64,000 bases of DNA. It comes from Laspinema sp963821735. GTDB lineage: Bacteria > Cyanobacteriota > Cyanobacteriia > Cyanobacteriales > Laspinemataceae. Shown piece after piece: positions 1 to 9,650 of this stretch (positions are counted from its first letter, which is position 1; each line of letters starts with the position of its first letter). The stretch is taken from assembly GCA_963821735.1 (NCBI GenBank), contig CAWGFK010000002.1, positions 186,001-250,000 of the forward strand. Reading direction: 5' to 3'. The position numbers and the translations under genes are program-made. The notes under the pieces were generated by a model. That model saw nothing but the letters and a program-made list of their open reading frames with translations, was not told the origin of the DNA and did no database searches.

Positions 1-495
1 TGGAAGATGATATTATTTTAAGTGACCCAGATTTTTTCCAAAAGTTATCCTGGTTTACCGGCTACATCGGTAATCATGCCGTCTTGCAACCCAATCGATT
101 TGAACGGATGAATAAGCAGGGGGTTAAAAAGTTTTACATTGACCCGGAATTAGAATTCAAAACGGGCCGAACCGATAATTTTGCTCACTACTTTAGTGAT
201 AACCTAGTGCTAACGGGTAAAGTTCTGGGTCAACCCGATTACCATTAAGCGGGCAGAAAATCCCCATTCGGGCTGTTTTTTTCTGAATCAGCGTCAAATG
301 GAACAATGGGCCAATCAACCGTACTTTTTGGACCGAGATTCGCGCTTTTTTGGACCCTTAGAAAGTGCAGCAACCTTGGGAATTGCCCGAACTTTTCGAG
401 TTTATAAGCCTGCGCCGCAAAATGCAAATTTTTTAGAAGTTCAGCATTACGGTGACAGTTGGAGTCAGAAAATCAAAGATGTTAAGTTTACCTAA
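1..495 (+). pseudogene. 3' part of a frameshifted gene, family not recognised
   Basis: The window opens inside a coding region read from base 3 (EDDIILSDPDFFQKLSW...) that stops at TAA 246-248. An open frame one base further on continues without a break to TAA 493-495 (..NPHSGCFFLNQRQ.., ..GPLESAATLGIARTF..). Reading one extra T at about 246 joins the two halves into one 164-residue tail. The joined protein looks coherent, being aromatic-rich with no low complexity, so I treat it as one gene with a +1 frameshift. The general look resembles a glycosyltransferase-type or polysaccharide-related protein, but I do not recognise the family. It ends 5 bp before hisIE, so the two may be co-transcribed. 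The start lies outside the window. Confidence 0.6.
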
Positions 496-500
496 CCGTT

Positions 501-1151
501 ATGTCGCAGACTAAAATGGCAAGTAGTAAAACGGCGATTCCTGTGGACCGGATTCGCTATAATGAACAGGGTCTAGTTCCGGCGATCGCCCAGGATTATC
601 TGGATGGAACGGTCCTAATGATGGCCTGGATGAATGCGGAATCGTTGCAAAAAACTCTGGATACTGGGGAATGCTGGTATTGGAGTCGATCGCGCCAAGA
701 ATTGTGGCACAAAGGCGCAACATCAGGACATCTCCAAAAAGTGCGATCGCTACGCTACGATTGCGATAGTGACTGCCTATTAATCGGCATCGAACAAATT
801 GGTGATATTGCCTGCCATACCGGGGAACGCAGTTGTTTTCACCAAATTGAGGGCCACATTGCTGCACCTCCGGCAGATACGCTCTCCCAAGTCTTTGAGG
901 TAATTTGCGATCGGCGGGACAATCCCTCAGAAGATTCTTATACTGCTAGATTAATCGCCGGTGGGGATAATAAAATTCTCAAGAAAATCGGGGAAGAATC
1001 AGCGGAAGTGGTGATGGCTTGTAAAGATGACGATGCCGATGCGATCGCTGGGGAAGTCGCTGATTTATTCTATCATTCAATGGTTGCTTTAGCCAAACAT
1101 AATGTGGATTTGCGCGAGGTTTATCGCAAGTTGCAACAGCGTCGGAAATAA
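501..1151 (+). CDS. hisIE: Bifunctional phosphoribosyl-AMP cyclohydrolase / phosphoribosyl-ATP pyrophosphatase
   Basis: Catalyses steps 2 and 3 of histidine biosynthesis: hydrolysis of phosphoribosyl-ATP to phosphoribosyl-AMP, then opening of the purine ring. The cyclohydrolase half (about residues 15-115) shows the family core, with MMAWMN, the WHKGATSG motif, the metal-binding DCDSD cluster and the CHTG and SCF cysteine segments. The pyrophosphatase half (about 125-216) shows the helical EESAEVVMA motif and EVADLFYH. The 216-residue length is normal for the fused cyanobacterial enzyme. The ATG at 501 lies just after the stop of the upstream gene. There is no sign of damage. Downstream sit three copies of a hairpin repeat shared with the convergent MFS gene. 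Confidence 0.95.
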   Translation: MSQTKMASSKTAIPVDRIRYNEQGLVPAIAQDYLDGTVLMMAWMNAESLQKTLDTGECWYWSRSRQELWHKGATSGHLQKVRSLRYDCDSDCLLIGIEQIGDIACHTGERSCFHQIEGHIAAPPADTLSQVFEVICDRRDNPSEDSYTARLIAGGDNKILKKIGEESAEVVMACKDDDADAIAGEVADLFYHSMVALAKHNVDLREVYRKLQQRRK

Positions 1152-1153
1152 GA

Positions 1154-1260
1154 AACGACTGAAGTCGTTACTACGAACTAAGAAAGATAACGACTGAAGT
1201 CGTTACTACGAACTAGGAAAGATAACAATTTCCCCGTTTGTAGTAACGACTTCAGTCGTT
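1154..1260. repeat. Three copies of dispersed hairpin repeat R1
   Basis: Two direct copies (1154-1178, 1188-1213) and one inverted copy (1236-1260) of a 25-nt unit that begins AACGACTGAAGTCGTT and ends ACTACGAAC. The first 16 nt form a 7-bp stem around a GA centre. The same unit occurs near 11.8, 15.9, 26.3 and 32.4 kb. The inverted pair can fold into a long hairpin and may serve as a bidirectional terminator between the convergent hisIE and MFS genes; that role is inferred. Confidence 0.85.
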
Positions 1261-1270
1261 TCCGGATTAA

Positions 1271-2545
1271 TTAAACTTGCGACTCACTCAATCGTTTTCG
1301 CTGCACTAACATTCGGTCAAGAACCTGTAAAATCCAGATTACAGCCCCCACACTGACCACTAATCCGGGCCATAATCCATCAGAAAGGGGACGGGGTAAA
1401 TCTAACACCCATCCCCCCAAAAGAGGGCCGATAAAATAACCGACTGCCCAACATTGAGAGTTCAGAGACAAATAAACTCCCCGCAGAGAAGCGGGGGCCA
1501 TTTCTGCCACTAAAGAGGAGGCAGCAGGATTGTAAACTACAATGGCGATCGCCAGAATCCCGAGGGCGATCGTTGCTGTTACCAAAGGCGAAGTGGAAAT
1601 TGTTCCAGTAATAGCAATAAAAATAAATCCCACTGCCCATAAAATCCCAGAAATTGCCAAAACTTTAGAATGTCGCAAGTCTTTGAAGACTCGGGAAACC
1701 GGCAATTGCATCAAGATACAGAGGGCTAAATGCCAGGTAAATAATCCCCCAATGGTTCCGGCGGAAAATCCTCTGCCGGTGTCTTCTGATTCAACAAAAT
1801 CACTGAGATACAGCGGTAAAGTCGTTTGAATTTGGGCGATATAGGTGGTAAAGATAATATTCACCAAGGCATACACCATTAAGGTGCGATCGCGGAAGGC
1901 ACTCATCCATCCTTGCAACGGCGGTTTAGAAGCACCCCCCTGGCGCTGAGGTTCCGTAATCGCCATCCAAATTAATCCAAAAAATAGCAAAAATGAGGCA
2001 GAATCAATGATAAAAAGTAACCGATATTCCCCAGTTACGGAAATCAAAAAACCGCCCCAAATTACCCCTACTTGTAATCCTAAACTATCTCCCAGTCGGG
2101 CCATTGCATAAGCTTCATGGCGTTGTCCTCCGGTGGTTAAATCCGCCACTACCGACTCAGTAGCGGGCCAATATAAGCCGATACCAAACCCCATGAGAAT
2201 ATTCCCTAAAACTAGGATTTCAAACCCATTGGCAACCGCTAATACCGCAGAGGCGATCGCCGAAATAATCGCCGCCCCTAGTAAGGTGCGTTTGCGGCCC
2301 CAATGAGGGGAATCCAGAGAGGAACCACTGACAATCCGCCCGAAAATTCCGGCGATCGAACCAATGCCTAAAGCAAACCCCACCGCAGTTTTAGTTAATC
2401 CCACCTCATTGACAAAATATATCGGGGCATAAAACAAGGTAAATCCACTGCCTATTCCCGACAACAACCGACCCGAAATTAAAACCCAAACTTGCAGGGG
2501 AAGTTTGGGCAACCAATCCAACAGACGATGCCATAACCGTTTCAT
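1271..2545 (-). CDS. Major facilitator superfamily (MFS) transporter
   Basis: A 424-residue polytopic inner-membrane protein with about 12 hydrophobic segments in two six-helix halves. The loop after helix 2 carries a motif-A-like sequence (SGSSLDSPHWGRKR), and GPLLGGWVLD lies in the second half. The first helix starts after a short amphipathic leader (MKRLWHRLLDWLPKLPLQ). The arrangement fits a DHA1-type drug/proton antiporter or sugar-efflux protein, but the substrate cannot be read from the sequence. The gene is convergent with hisIE and separated from it only by the repeat cluster. Its ATG at 2545 is followed upstream by a 226-bp spacer with no convincing gene. Confidence 0.88.
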   Translation of the reverse strand: MKRLWHRLLDWLPKLPLQVWVLISGRLLSGIGSGFTLFYAPIYFVNEVGLTKTAVGFALGIGSIAGIFGRIVSGSSLDSPHWGRKRTLLGAAIISAIASAVLAVANGFEILVLGNILMGFGIGLYWPATESVVADLTTGGQRHEAYAMARLGDSLGLQVGVIWGGFLISVTGEYRLLFIIDSASFLLFFGLIWMAITEPQRQGGASKPPLQGWMSAFRDRTLMVYALVNIIFTTYIAQIQTTLPLYLSDFVESEDTGRGFSAGTIGGLFTWHLALCILMQLPVSRVFKDLRHSKVLAISGILWAVGFIFIAITGTISTSPLVTATIALGILAIAIVVYNPAASSLVAEMAPASLRGVYLSLNSQCWAVGYFIGPLLGGWVLDLPRPLSDGLWPGLVVSVGAVIWILQVLDRMLVQRKRLSESQV

Positions 2546-2771
2546 ACAGGAGTCTAAAAAGAAATGTGATAGGATGCTTTAATCGAGAATTGCCCGCAGG
2601 CGATCGTCGATAAATCTTTTAATTTATCTTTAAGTTTAACCGATGATCCCCGGAACTAAATCTACAAAAATGTCGATTGACAAAAAAGAACTGATTGCTA
2701 AAATATCCCAACGGGTCGAGAAAGAAACCGATTTGGCAACACAAATTATCCAAATATCCCAAACTAACCCA

Positions 2772-3236
2772 TTACACGTCGTTCGGTTGTTCGGTAGTTT
2801 CAGATTTAATAGTTTTGCGTCGGTCCTCTAACCATTGTTGCAAAATCAAAGCTGCTGCTTTCCGGTCAATTAATCCTTTATTGCGCGAGGGCGAAACATT
2901 TTGTTCAATCATCATTTGCTCGGCATAATAAGAAGTGAGGCGCTCATCTACAAACTCTACTGGTAAATTGAGTGCTGCCGAGAGACGTTTGCTAAATTTC
3001 TGGACTTGGCGCGCTTGAAAGCCAATGGAACCATCCATTGAATAAGGCAAACCCACCACTAACACCTCCACTCTGCGTTCTTCAATAATCGCCTGAAGTT
3101 GGCTGAGAGTATCGGCAAAGGATTTCCCTTCAATGGTGGTAATTCCTGTGGCAATTAAGCCTGTGCCATCGCAACCGGCAACGCCAATCCGTTTGCGACC
3201 AATATCTAATCCAAGTGCTGAGATTTTCTGTGTCAT
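2772..3236 (-). CDS. ruvX: Putative pre-16S rRNA nuclease / Holliday junction resolvase-like protein (YqgF/RuvX)
   Basis: A 154-residue RNase H-fold protein of the YqgF family, which is known for 16S rRNA 5'-end maturation and was also proposed as a Holliday junction resolvase. The fold is evident from the N-terminal strand with the first acidic residue (ALGLDIGRKRIGVA), the VLVVGLPYSMDGSIG segment, and the C-terminal FVDERLTSYYAE motif carrying the conserved Asp and Glu. The length is typical. The gene is read toward the MFS gene and lies 102 bp downstream of the GNAT gene. It appears intact. Confidence 0.92.
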   Translation of the reverse strand: MTQKISALGLDIGRKRIGVAGCDGTGLIATGITTIEGKSFADTLSQLQAIIEERRVEVLVVGLPYSMDGSIGFQARQVQKFSKRLSAALNLPVEFVDERLTSYYAEQMMIEQNVSPSRNKGLIDRKAAALILQQWLEDRRKTIKSETTEQPNDV

Positions 3237-3338
3237 TCCCTGTTAAAACCTGACAGACTTGAGCGTTCAATCCTGCTGATGAACGATCAAGGGTTAGTGG
3301 TCGAGTCATTAGCCAGAATCTGACTAATGACCCAGACT

Positions 3339-4589
3339 CTAACTCAGGGTATCATCATCCAAGGTCATATCCAATTGATCACTCGGTAACAAGGAACCGA
3401 TATCCTCCATCGAGGATTGGGACGGTTCTTGTTTTCCTAAACCCGTGGAGGGAGAGGGGGGCTTGGATAGCCAAGACATCCGGCTGGGAATGGGTTTGCG
3501 AGTCCCCTGCAACCCTTGCAGGACCTCGGATAATTGCAATTCCAGGGAAACCGGCTTAGATTCGCGCAGTTTGTGCCAGACCGATCGCGACATCAGTAAG
3601 CTGTGGGAAATCCGCTGTGCACCGATTTGCTGCAAATACTCTTCCCGTTCTGGTTGATAGTCTGCCGAGGCTAACAGCAGGGACTGGGCCGGTAATTCTT
3701 GGACAATCCGGGCCATTTGAGCCAGCAGTTCGGGATATAACCAGGTGTAAGCTGGATGCACGGTGAGTTCGGCCACATGGGGTTGAGACCCATTGCGACT
3801 GAGGCGGACTTGAAAATAACCGATCGCCGCTTTGCGTTGGGGTTCAAACACATACCCACTGACGGTTTCAATTTTATGCAGCCATTGGCGGACACCTTGA
3901 ATGACTGCACCCACCAAACTGGTATGAAAATCCTGGATATGGCGATCGAACACTTGACGCACCAAAGGCGGCATCGCCGCAGTATCCAGTTGATACAGCA
4001 GTTGAGCATCGGCATTACTCACCGGCATCAAATTGGGTAAATCCGGTTCCCGTTGAGCCAACTGTTCCAACAATTCCGGGGCGATCGCCCAATAGGTCAT
4101 CTGCGCCAACGGCTGAAACCCATTATGCCGATACAGCGCCAGTTCATCTTTTTCATTGACATCCACTTCTAGCAGCCACATCCGCGCTTCCCAGATCGAC
4201 TCTAAACAATGGCGGATCAGTTGGGACCCAATCCCCAATTTTTCCGAACTGGGGGGAACCACCACTCGGTCCACGCGCCAAGTGCTGCGGGTATGATTAA
4301 ACGGGGAAATCTGAATCGCACCCCGAATTTTGCGATCGTCTTGGGCGACCCGAACGCACAACCGATTTTGGAGTGGATTGGGAAACAGACTCAGCAACTT
4401 CAGGGGCCAATACCAGCGGCGCACTGTATCCATTTGAGTCCCAATATCCAGGGACCCATTTTCAATAGAACTGCTGGGACTGCTCGCCGCAATTTCAGTC
4501 GCATTCGCGAGTTCTGCCACCGCTTCGAGGTCGCGGTATTGCAGGGGGCGGATCGTCAGAGTTTGATTTTGGGGCAGGTGTGAGGTCAT
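3339..4589 (-). CDS. GNAT-family N-acetyltransferase, two-domain
   Basis: A 416-residue protein. Its N-terminal 190 residues form a GNAT acetyltransferase domain: it starts TLTIRPLQYRDLEAVAELAN, has a central VDRVVVPPSSEKLGIGSQLI segment matching the acetyl-CoA pyrophosphate-binding R/Q-x-x-G-x-G/A motif, then LEVDVNEKDELALYRHNGF. The second half (about 200-345) looks like a diverged GNAT repeat (AAIGYFQVRLSR..AELTVHPAYTWLYPELLAQM). The tail is Ser/Pro-rich and probably disordered. The substrate is unknown. Similar large GNAT proteins are widespread in filamentous cyanobacteria, though that is from memory. The gene may share a transcript with ruvX. Confidence 0.8.
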   Translation of the reverse strand: MTSHLPQNQTLTIRPLQYRDLEAVAELANATEIAASSPSSSIENGSLDIGTQMDTVRRWYWPLKLLSLFPNPLQNRLCVRVAQDDRKIRGAIQISPFNHTRSTWRVDRVVVPPSSEKLGIGSQLIRHCLESIWEARMWLLEVDVNEKDELALYRHNGFQPLAQMTYWAIAPELLEQLAQREPDLPNLMPVSNADAQLLYQLDTAAMPPLVRQVFDRHIQDFHTSLVGAVIQGVRQWLHKIETVSGYVFEPQRKAAIGYFQVRLSRNGSQPHVAELTVHPAYTWLYPELLAQMARIVQELPAQSLLLASADYQPEREEYLQQIGAQRISHSLLMSRSVWHKLRESKPVSLELQLSEVLQGLQGTRKPIPSRMSWLSKPPSPSTGLGKQEPSQSSMEDIGSLLPSDQLDMTLDDDTLS

Positions 4590-4767
4590 TTTGGAGGGAC
4601 TGTTTATTCAACATAGCTTGACAGCACCGTGCAGAAAGCTTTCTAGGCTTTGCAACCCTCGTGGAACAGCACAGGTGGCTATCTTTCACCCTGCCCGATC
4701 GCCCCTCCTAACGGAGAAAGGCAGAAGATCGGCGCTGTTCCTTCCTCCGTTATAATCCATCGCTGCT

Positions 4768-6015
4768 TTAGGATTGAGATTTCCGGCCCGGACGAATCAA
4801 CACCACAGGGGTTTGCTCGTCGGCATTCCCGGCAGGATTGCTTCGTAAGGATTGCTCTAATACATCAGTAGAAAGCTCGGAGGAGGCTGCTAATATCTTA
4901 ACTGCTTTTAAATCGTTCACGTCTACGATAGCAGCAGATAATCCCGTCTGTTGTTTGATGGTATCAACAACTTGTTGGGGATTATCGGGACCGAGGACAA
5001 TAAATTGATCGTAGGGAGGCAGGGTCCCAGTAACGTCATCAATTAGTCTAGCCTGTTCTCCTGCCAACTGATAAAAGACCCCAGGTTTGCCAAATACTTT
5101 GGCGATCGCCCCAATGAAAAAGGCTAAAGCCACCCGCACAGGTCCCTCAATATCCACTAAGGTCTGCAATCCGCAGGCGGTGGCTAAACTGGAAGTCGGC
5201 AAGAAGAAATAACAGAGCCGTTTTGCCACAAATCCAGGCTTAACGGTACTGGGATGATGCCAACGGTCCTGCATAATCGCCACGGGGGTTTCCCCGATGG
5301 TTACGATATCCCCAGGTTGAGCATGAGGCATCACATACCGCTTGACGATATCAACGGGATCATCCAAGTTGGTCAACAGATGGGTTTTAATCGGTAAAAT
5401 TTCCGAATCCGCTTCAGGAATCTTCCGCCAGTTGGTAGACTCCGAGGGGTCTGGATATTTGAACAGCACCACCACATGGCGAGTTTTGGGAATCCGGCCC
5501 TCGGGTCCATAAGTGACATAAGTGACAGCAATCCAGGCGGCTTTCAGGCGATCGAGATTCGGTCCCTGAATATCAATCGCCACTTTCATGCGAGTTTTTT
5601 TGCCAATTTTGACAATATAGCCAAACCAATAGTTATCATCCCGGGATTTTTCATCCGGGTGCATGGGAATCACTTCTGTGCGGGTGGTGATTCCTTCTAG
5701 GCTACTGCCAGAGAGGAGTTTGACCTCAGTATGGACTTCCGGCACCATAAGTTCTAGGGTGGAGGTGCGGTTAATCAGTTCCAGTTCCCCAATCAGGTGA
5801 CGCCGTTCCGGGGAGAGGACTTCTTCGTGCCATTCTCCTGGGGTCAAATCCAGTTGATTTCCGGGTCTTTTGCGGTATTGGTATTCGATGGCAGCGGCAG
5901 CGGTTCCCAGGACCAATGCTGCCGCGCCGAGTGTGATTCCGATGGTGGTTGCGATCGCCACAAGTTTCCCCCTGTTCTCAAAATGTACAAAAATCGCGCA
6001 GGTAGCTGACTCCAC
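4768..6015 (-). CDS. Membrane-anchored F420-0:gamma-glutamyl ligase-like protein
   Basis: A 415-residue protein with one N-terminal membrane helix (about residues 17-42, Ala/Gly/Leu-rich), a beta-rich domain of about 150 residues, then a C-terminal region resembling the CofE superfamily (VKRYVMPHAQPGDIVTIGETPVAIMQ). Cyanobacterial homologues are usually labelled F420-0:gamma-glutamyl ligase, but these organisms are not known for a full F420 pathway, so the biochemical role is open. Residues 355-415 hold a small alternating strand/helix unit ending in a basic tail (RPGRKSQS). The ATG at 6015 gives an 18-residue cytosolic leader; a later start just before the helix is possible. Confidence 0.65.
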   Translation of the reverse strand: MESATCAIFVHFENRGKLVAIATTIGITLGAAALVLGTAAAAIEYQYRKRPGNQLDLTPGEWHEEVLSPERRHLIGELELINRTSTLELMVPEVHTEVKLLSGSSLEGITTRTEVIPMHPDEKSRDDNYWFGYIVKIGKKTRMKVAIDIQGPNLDRLKAAWIAVTYVTYGPEGRIPKTRHVVVLFKYPDPSESTNWRKIPEADSEILPIKTHLLTNLDDPVDIVKRYVMPHAQPGDIVTIGETPVAIMQDRWHHPSTVKPGFVAKRLCYFFLPTSSLATACGLQTLVDIEGPVRVALAFFIGAIAKVFGKPGVFYQLAGEQARLIDDVTGTLPPYDQFIVLGPDNPQQVVDTIKQQTGLSAAIVDVNDLKAVKILAASSELSTDVLEQSLRSNPAGNADEQTPVVLIRPGRKSQS

Positions 6016-6369
6016 ATCACGCAGGCAGCCGGTTCATTCCGGGCAATCATCTGCGGAAGTAAGCTAAAAAATGTTTACCACGGATATTTCCCTGGCGATC
6101 GGCTTAATTCCGGATCCGTCACCGACGCCCCACCCCTGCCTAGATAAAAGAGTGATGATTTCCAGACAAGGGATTAATTTTACTCAATTTCTCTACATTT
6201 AGCGCTTTTTCTCTGGACTTGTCCTATATTTAGGAGGCAGCAACCCTTATGCTGCAAATCTGCCCCCTACCGGACTGCATCTCATTAAAATGTAACAAGC
6301 CTATTTTTGCTAAAAGATTTGTAAACTAATATGAAGCGTTTTCTGAATATCAGAATATTTTAGATTCCA
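6016..6369. other. Intergenic spacer, divergent promoters expected
   Basis: 354 bp between the divergently read F420-ligase-like gene and cruF. No ORF with coding character and no member of the dispersed repeat families was seen. The last 100 bp before cruF are A/T-rich, as expected for a promoter, but no single -10/-35 pair can be assigned with confidence. Confidence 0.5.
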
Positions 6370-7308
6370 ATGAAGCAACTTGTAACTGCTGAACGTCTGT
6401 GCCTGATTAGCCATACCCTATCAATGGCCTTTGGACTTGCCGGACTCCTGCTGGTATTACCCAATCCCGAATTCATCGTCAACCTGTCCGAATTCGGCCA
6501 GAAAGTATTTCAATGGAGCATGGCTGGAGGGGGAGTCTCCTATATCATCTTAGGGGCTGTGGCAGTCGCCCTTTATGCCTATAGAGAACTCGGAACGCGA
6601 TTGTGGTTGACCTTTATGGTCCCTGCGGTGGTTCTGTCCCTCGGAAGTGAACTGCTGGGGACCAGTACCGGCTTCCCCTTCGGACACTATCAATATTTGA
6701 GTGGCTTAGGCTATAAAGTTGCCGGATTAGTGCCGTTTACGATTCCCCTGTCCTGGTTTTATATGGGACTCGTCTGCTATGTTTTAGCCCGTGCGGGATT
6801 AGAATCGATTCAACTGCCGACTTGGGTTAGACAAATTGGGGCGATCGCAATCGGTGCACTCCTGCTCACCGCCTGGGACTTCGTACTCGACCCCGCCATG
6901 AGTCAAACCCAATTCCCCTTCTGGCAATTCCAAGAAGAAGGAGCCTTTTTCGGAATGCCTTACCGCAACCTCACCGGATGGATGGGAACCGGCGCAATCT
7001 TCATGACGGTTGCCGCCTTCTTTTGGGGGAAAGCACCAATTAGATTATCCCGTTCACAATTAGGATTACCGTTAATCACCTACATTGTTAACTTTGCCTT
7101 TGGTGCGATTATCACCTTAGTGGCATTAGATTCACGCTTCGTCATTCCCACCTTACTCAGCATGGTTCTAGGAGTGGTTCCGGCAGTGGTGTTATGGTGG
7201 ATTGCCTCTCCTCTGGAAGAAGCAGAAACCGAGGAGGCGATCGAACCCCTTCCAACAAACACCCTCTCTCAAGTCTCCCTACCCCCCGTAGAAGTCGCCG
7301 CCAAATAA
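6370..7308 (+). CDS. cruF: Carotenoid 1',2'-hydratase CruF (PF04240 family)
   Basis: A 312-residue integral membrane protein with about eight hydrophobic helices. CruF hydrates the psi end of gamma-carotene-type intermediates in myxol glycoside (myxoxanthophyll) synthesis. Family signatures visible here are GTSTGFPFGHYQY, AWDFVLDPAMS and GMPYRNLTGW. The C-terminal 30 residues are acidic/polar and probably cytosolic. In Synechococcus 7002 cruF is adjacent to cruG, whereas here cruG lies 2.3 kb downstream beyond an accessory cassette. A strong terminator follows cruF immediately, so the two genes are probably transcribed separately in this strain. Confidence 0.88.
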   Translation: MKQLVTAERLCLISHTLSMAFGLAGLLLVLPNPEFIVNLSEFGQKVFQWSMAGGGVSYIILGAVAVALYAYRELGTRLWLTFMVPAVVLSLGSELLGTSTGFPFGHYQYLSGLGYKVAGLVPFTIPLSWFYMGLVCYVLARAGLESIQLPTWVRQIGAIAIGALLLTAWDFVLDPAMSQTQFPFWQFQEEGAFFGMPYRNLTGWMGTGAIFMTVAAFFWGKAPIRLSRSQLGLPLITYIVNFAFGAIITLVALDSRFVIPTLLSMVLGVVPAVVLWWIASPLEEAETEEAIEPLPTNTLSQVSLPPVEVAAK

Positions 7309-7328
7309 CCCTCCATTGCTTGTAAAAT

Positions 7329-7367
7329 TAAAAGGTGTGTTATGGTCCGACCATAGCGCACCTTTTT
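7329..7367 (+). terminator. Rho-independent terminator after cruF
   Basis: A long stem (AAAGGTG..TATGGTC pairing with GACCATA..CACCTTT) with a 1-2 nt loop, followed by a T-run. It starts 20 bp after the cruF stop codon. Confidence 0.85.
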
Positions 7368-7415
7368 TAGTCCGGTGATAGCGGTGGATTGACCTTAAAC
7401 TTGACAGGTTGTTCT

Positions 7416-7643
7416 ATGAGTGAAAATTTGCATCAAATGACCAATGCTGAACTCAAACAATACCTGTCTCAGCATCGAAATGAAGAAGAGGCATTCCGGG
7501 AAGCATTGCAAGTGTTAATCAGTCGGCGTAGTTCAGAAACAGTTCGCTACCCTTATCCTTTCGATTTAGCCAATCCTGAACGCGAAATCACCGCTATTTT
7601 GAAAGACAAACTTAATCAAACTGATTCATTCATAAGTGATTAA
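7416..7643 (+). CDS. DUF6887-type small protein
   Basis: A 75-residue soluble protein beginning MSENLHQMTNAELKQYLSQ and followed by EEAFREALQVLISRR. This resembles the small cyanobacterial family I know as DUF6887, which often sits beside another tiny DUF and near toxin/antitoxin-like or mobile genes. An upstream TTG (7389) would add nine residues; the ATG at 7416 is preferred because it precedes the conserved core. Function unknown. It is the first gene of the cassette between cruF and cruG. Family assignment is from recollection of the motif. Confidence 0.65.
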   Translation: MSENLHQMTNAELKQYLSQHRNEEEAFREALQVLISRRSSETVRYPYPFDLANPEREITAILKDKLNQTDSFISD

Positions 7644-7722
7644 CGCCAGAGAAGAGAGAACGTTGTTTCACTAAAATTAATAAAAACTAGCTTTCTTGGC
7701 AAAGGACCCTTGTTTATAATTT

Positions 7723-8879
7723 ATGTTTACAACCATAACACTCCAAAATTTTCGAGGATTCCCATCCTTTAAACTGGAAAACCTAGGGAGAATAAATTTA
7801 TTAGTTGGGGAAAATAACAGTGGTAAAACCTCTATCTTAGAAGCCGTTGAAGCTGTGCTCTGCTCTCGCGGGACGATAGAGACCCTGATCAAAGTGATGA
7901 ACAGAAGAGGGGAATATTTAGAATGGGAAGAGGATGATTTGAATCAGCGGGAACGGGTTTTTGACATTCGCCATCTATTTTATGGACATGAAATTGAACC
8001 CAATCAAGTTTTTTCAATTTCTGGAACTACCGAAGATAGTACGGAAACATTGTCAGGATTAGTTCAATTCAAAAATGGATCCAAGGGAGCCTGAAACCTC
8101 CTGGGGGCTATCAAGGGAATCCTCCTGGATGATTTATCGGCGTTATTAATAGATGAGGGGAATCAACTAGAGTTTCAACTTGAATGGCATCGGGGAAAAG
8201 AAAGCGAACAACGCAAAATTACGTTTATTATTTTCTGGGGGGCTTCCTGTTAATTCTATTCACTATGAGACCAGCAGACTGAGTGATTTAGAAGCCCCTA
8301 AAAAGCCGACTCCAATTTGTAAACTCATCATCTTTAACGACAGAAAAGATGATTGATTTATTTGAACAACTTGTATTAAATCCTGAAGAAAAGCTGGTAC
8401 AGGAAGCCCTCCAAATTGTTGAACCCAGAATTGAACGCATTGCGTCAGTGAGGTCTCGAATTAATAGAAACTCAGACTCACGGGGGGGATTTGTGGTGCG
8501 TCTTTCGGATAGCGATCGCCGGATACCGATTGGGAGTATGGGAGATGGCATTTGGCGGATTTTAGGCATTGCCTTAGCAACTATCTGTGCAGAAGGGGGG
8601 GTTTTATTAATTGATGAAATCGATACAGGACTTCACTTTACTGCGCTTTCTAAAATGTGGGAAATGATTTGGAAAACCGCTATTCGATTGAATGTTCAGG
8701 TTTTCGCCACCACTCATAATAGTGATTGTTGGATGAGTCTCGCCACAATTGCCAATCAGGAATCATGCGGTGAGAATGGAATTAGAATTCACCGCATAGA
8801 ACGAGGTAAAAACACCAGTGTAGTCTTTACAGACCAGGAAATTGTAGTGGCAGCAGAACGAGGATTTGAGGTTCGTTAG
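7723..8879 (+). pseudogene. OLD-like AAA ATPase, disrupted
   Basis: Two recognisable parts of one ATPase. The first (7723-8094) has the N-terminal FRGFPSF segment and Walker A GENNSGKT. The second (8349-8879) has the ABC-like signature region GSMGDGIWR, Walker B VLLIDEIDTGLH and the H-loop ATTHNSD. Between them the frame is broken by an in-frame TGA at 8092-8094, a +1 shift in the G-run near 8240 and another +1 shift in the A-run near 8346; protein-like sequence continues through all three. The architecture is the overcoming-lysogenization-defect/RecF-like type. It abuts the TOPRIM-like gene 3 bp downstream, so the pair was presumably one functional unit. As written it cannot make a full ATPase. 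Confidence 0.78.
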
Positions 8880-8881
8880 GT

Positions 8882-9529
8882 ATGGCAACGATTCACAAAA
8901 ATCTGCTGCTGGTTGAAGGAGAGCAAGATAAGCGGGTGATTCCCTACCTCATCGAAGCCAATGGCATCGATTGGGGAACGACTAAAAATCCAATCGTTAA
9001 GATTGAAGCTTACGACGGGTGGCAACAATTAATCAATCCAGATGAAATTTCCACGGCGTTAAAAAGTTCCGGTTTAGAGGCTTTAGGCATCATGGTTGAT
9101 GCCGATGATAATCCAGCAGGACGGTGGCAGAGTATCCACACAACTTGTCTGAAAATTATCCCGGATCTACCTGATGAACTTCCAGAATCGGGATTAATTC
9201 ATCCCCTACCAGATAATAAAAAATTTGGGGTTTGGATTATGCCGGATAACAAAATGCAGGGGATGTTAGAAACTTTTTTATCTTATTTGATTCCCGAGGA
9301 GAGTGAACCCTTGTGGGACTATGCTCAAGGGGTGGTCAAAGAAGCTCAAACAAAAGGTGCTCCATTAATTGAGTCTCATCTTGATAAAGCTAATATTTAT
9401 ACCTGGTTGGCATGGCAACATCCCCCCGGACGACAATTACATAATGCCATTATGGAGCGAATTCTTAATCCCACCCATCCCCGATCTACTGTATTTATTA
9501 ATTGGTTTAAAAATTTATATAATTTGTAA
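8882..9529 (+). CDS. DUF3226 (TOPRIM-like) protein
   Basis: A 215-residue protein with TOPRIM features: an N-terminal glutamate in LLLVEGEQDKR and a DxD-type motif in GIMVDADDNPAGRW. DUF3226/DUF4435-type proteins are paired with AAA ATPases, and OLD or PARIS-like ATPase-plus-TOPRIM pairs are known phage-defence modules. Here the start lies 3 bp after the ATPase stop, indicating translational coupling. The reading frame is intact although its partner is broken. A nuclease or regulatory role is inferred from the fold only. Confidence 0.75.
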   Translation: MATIHKNLLLVEGEQDKRVIPYLIEANGIDWGTTKNPIVKIEAYDGWQQLINPDEISTALKSSGLEALGIMVDADDNPAGRWQSIHTTCLKIIPDLPDELPESGLIHPLPDNKKFGVWIMPDNKMQGMLETFLSYLIPEESEPLWDYAQGVVKEAQTKGAPLIESHLDKANIYTWLAWQHPPGRQLHNAIMERILNPTHPRSTVFINWFKNLYNL

Positions 9530-9650
9530 GGCATGAATTTAATCAATCTCTCAGCGATAGTCGGCAAATTGCAGTAAAGTGATACCCTGTAAGGATTGTT
9601 CGAGATATCCCCATCGGTGGTAACTCGCGATCGCTTCCTGTTTACCTGAA

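Noticed and set aside
2643..2831. A 62-residue open frame in the spacer before ruvX
   Set aside because: It overlaps the ruvX 3' end on the other strand, its last third is the antisense of ruvX, and the rest shows no recognisable family.
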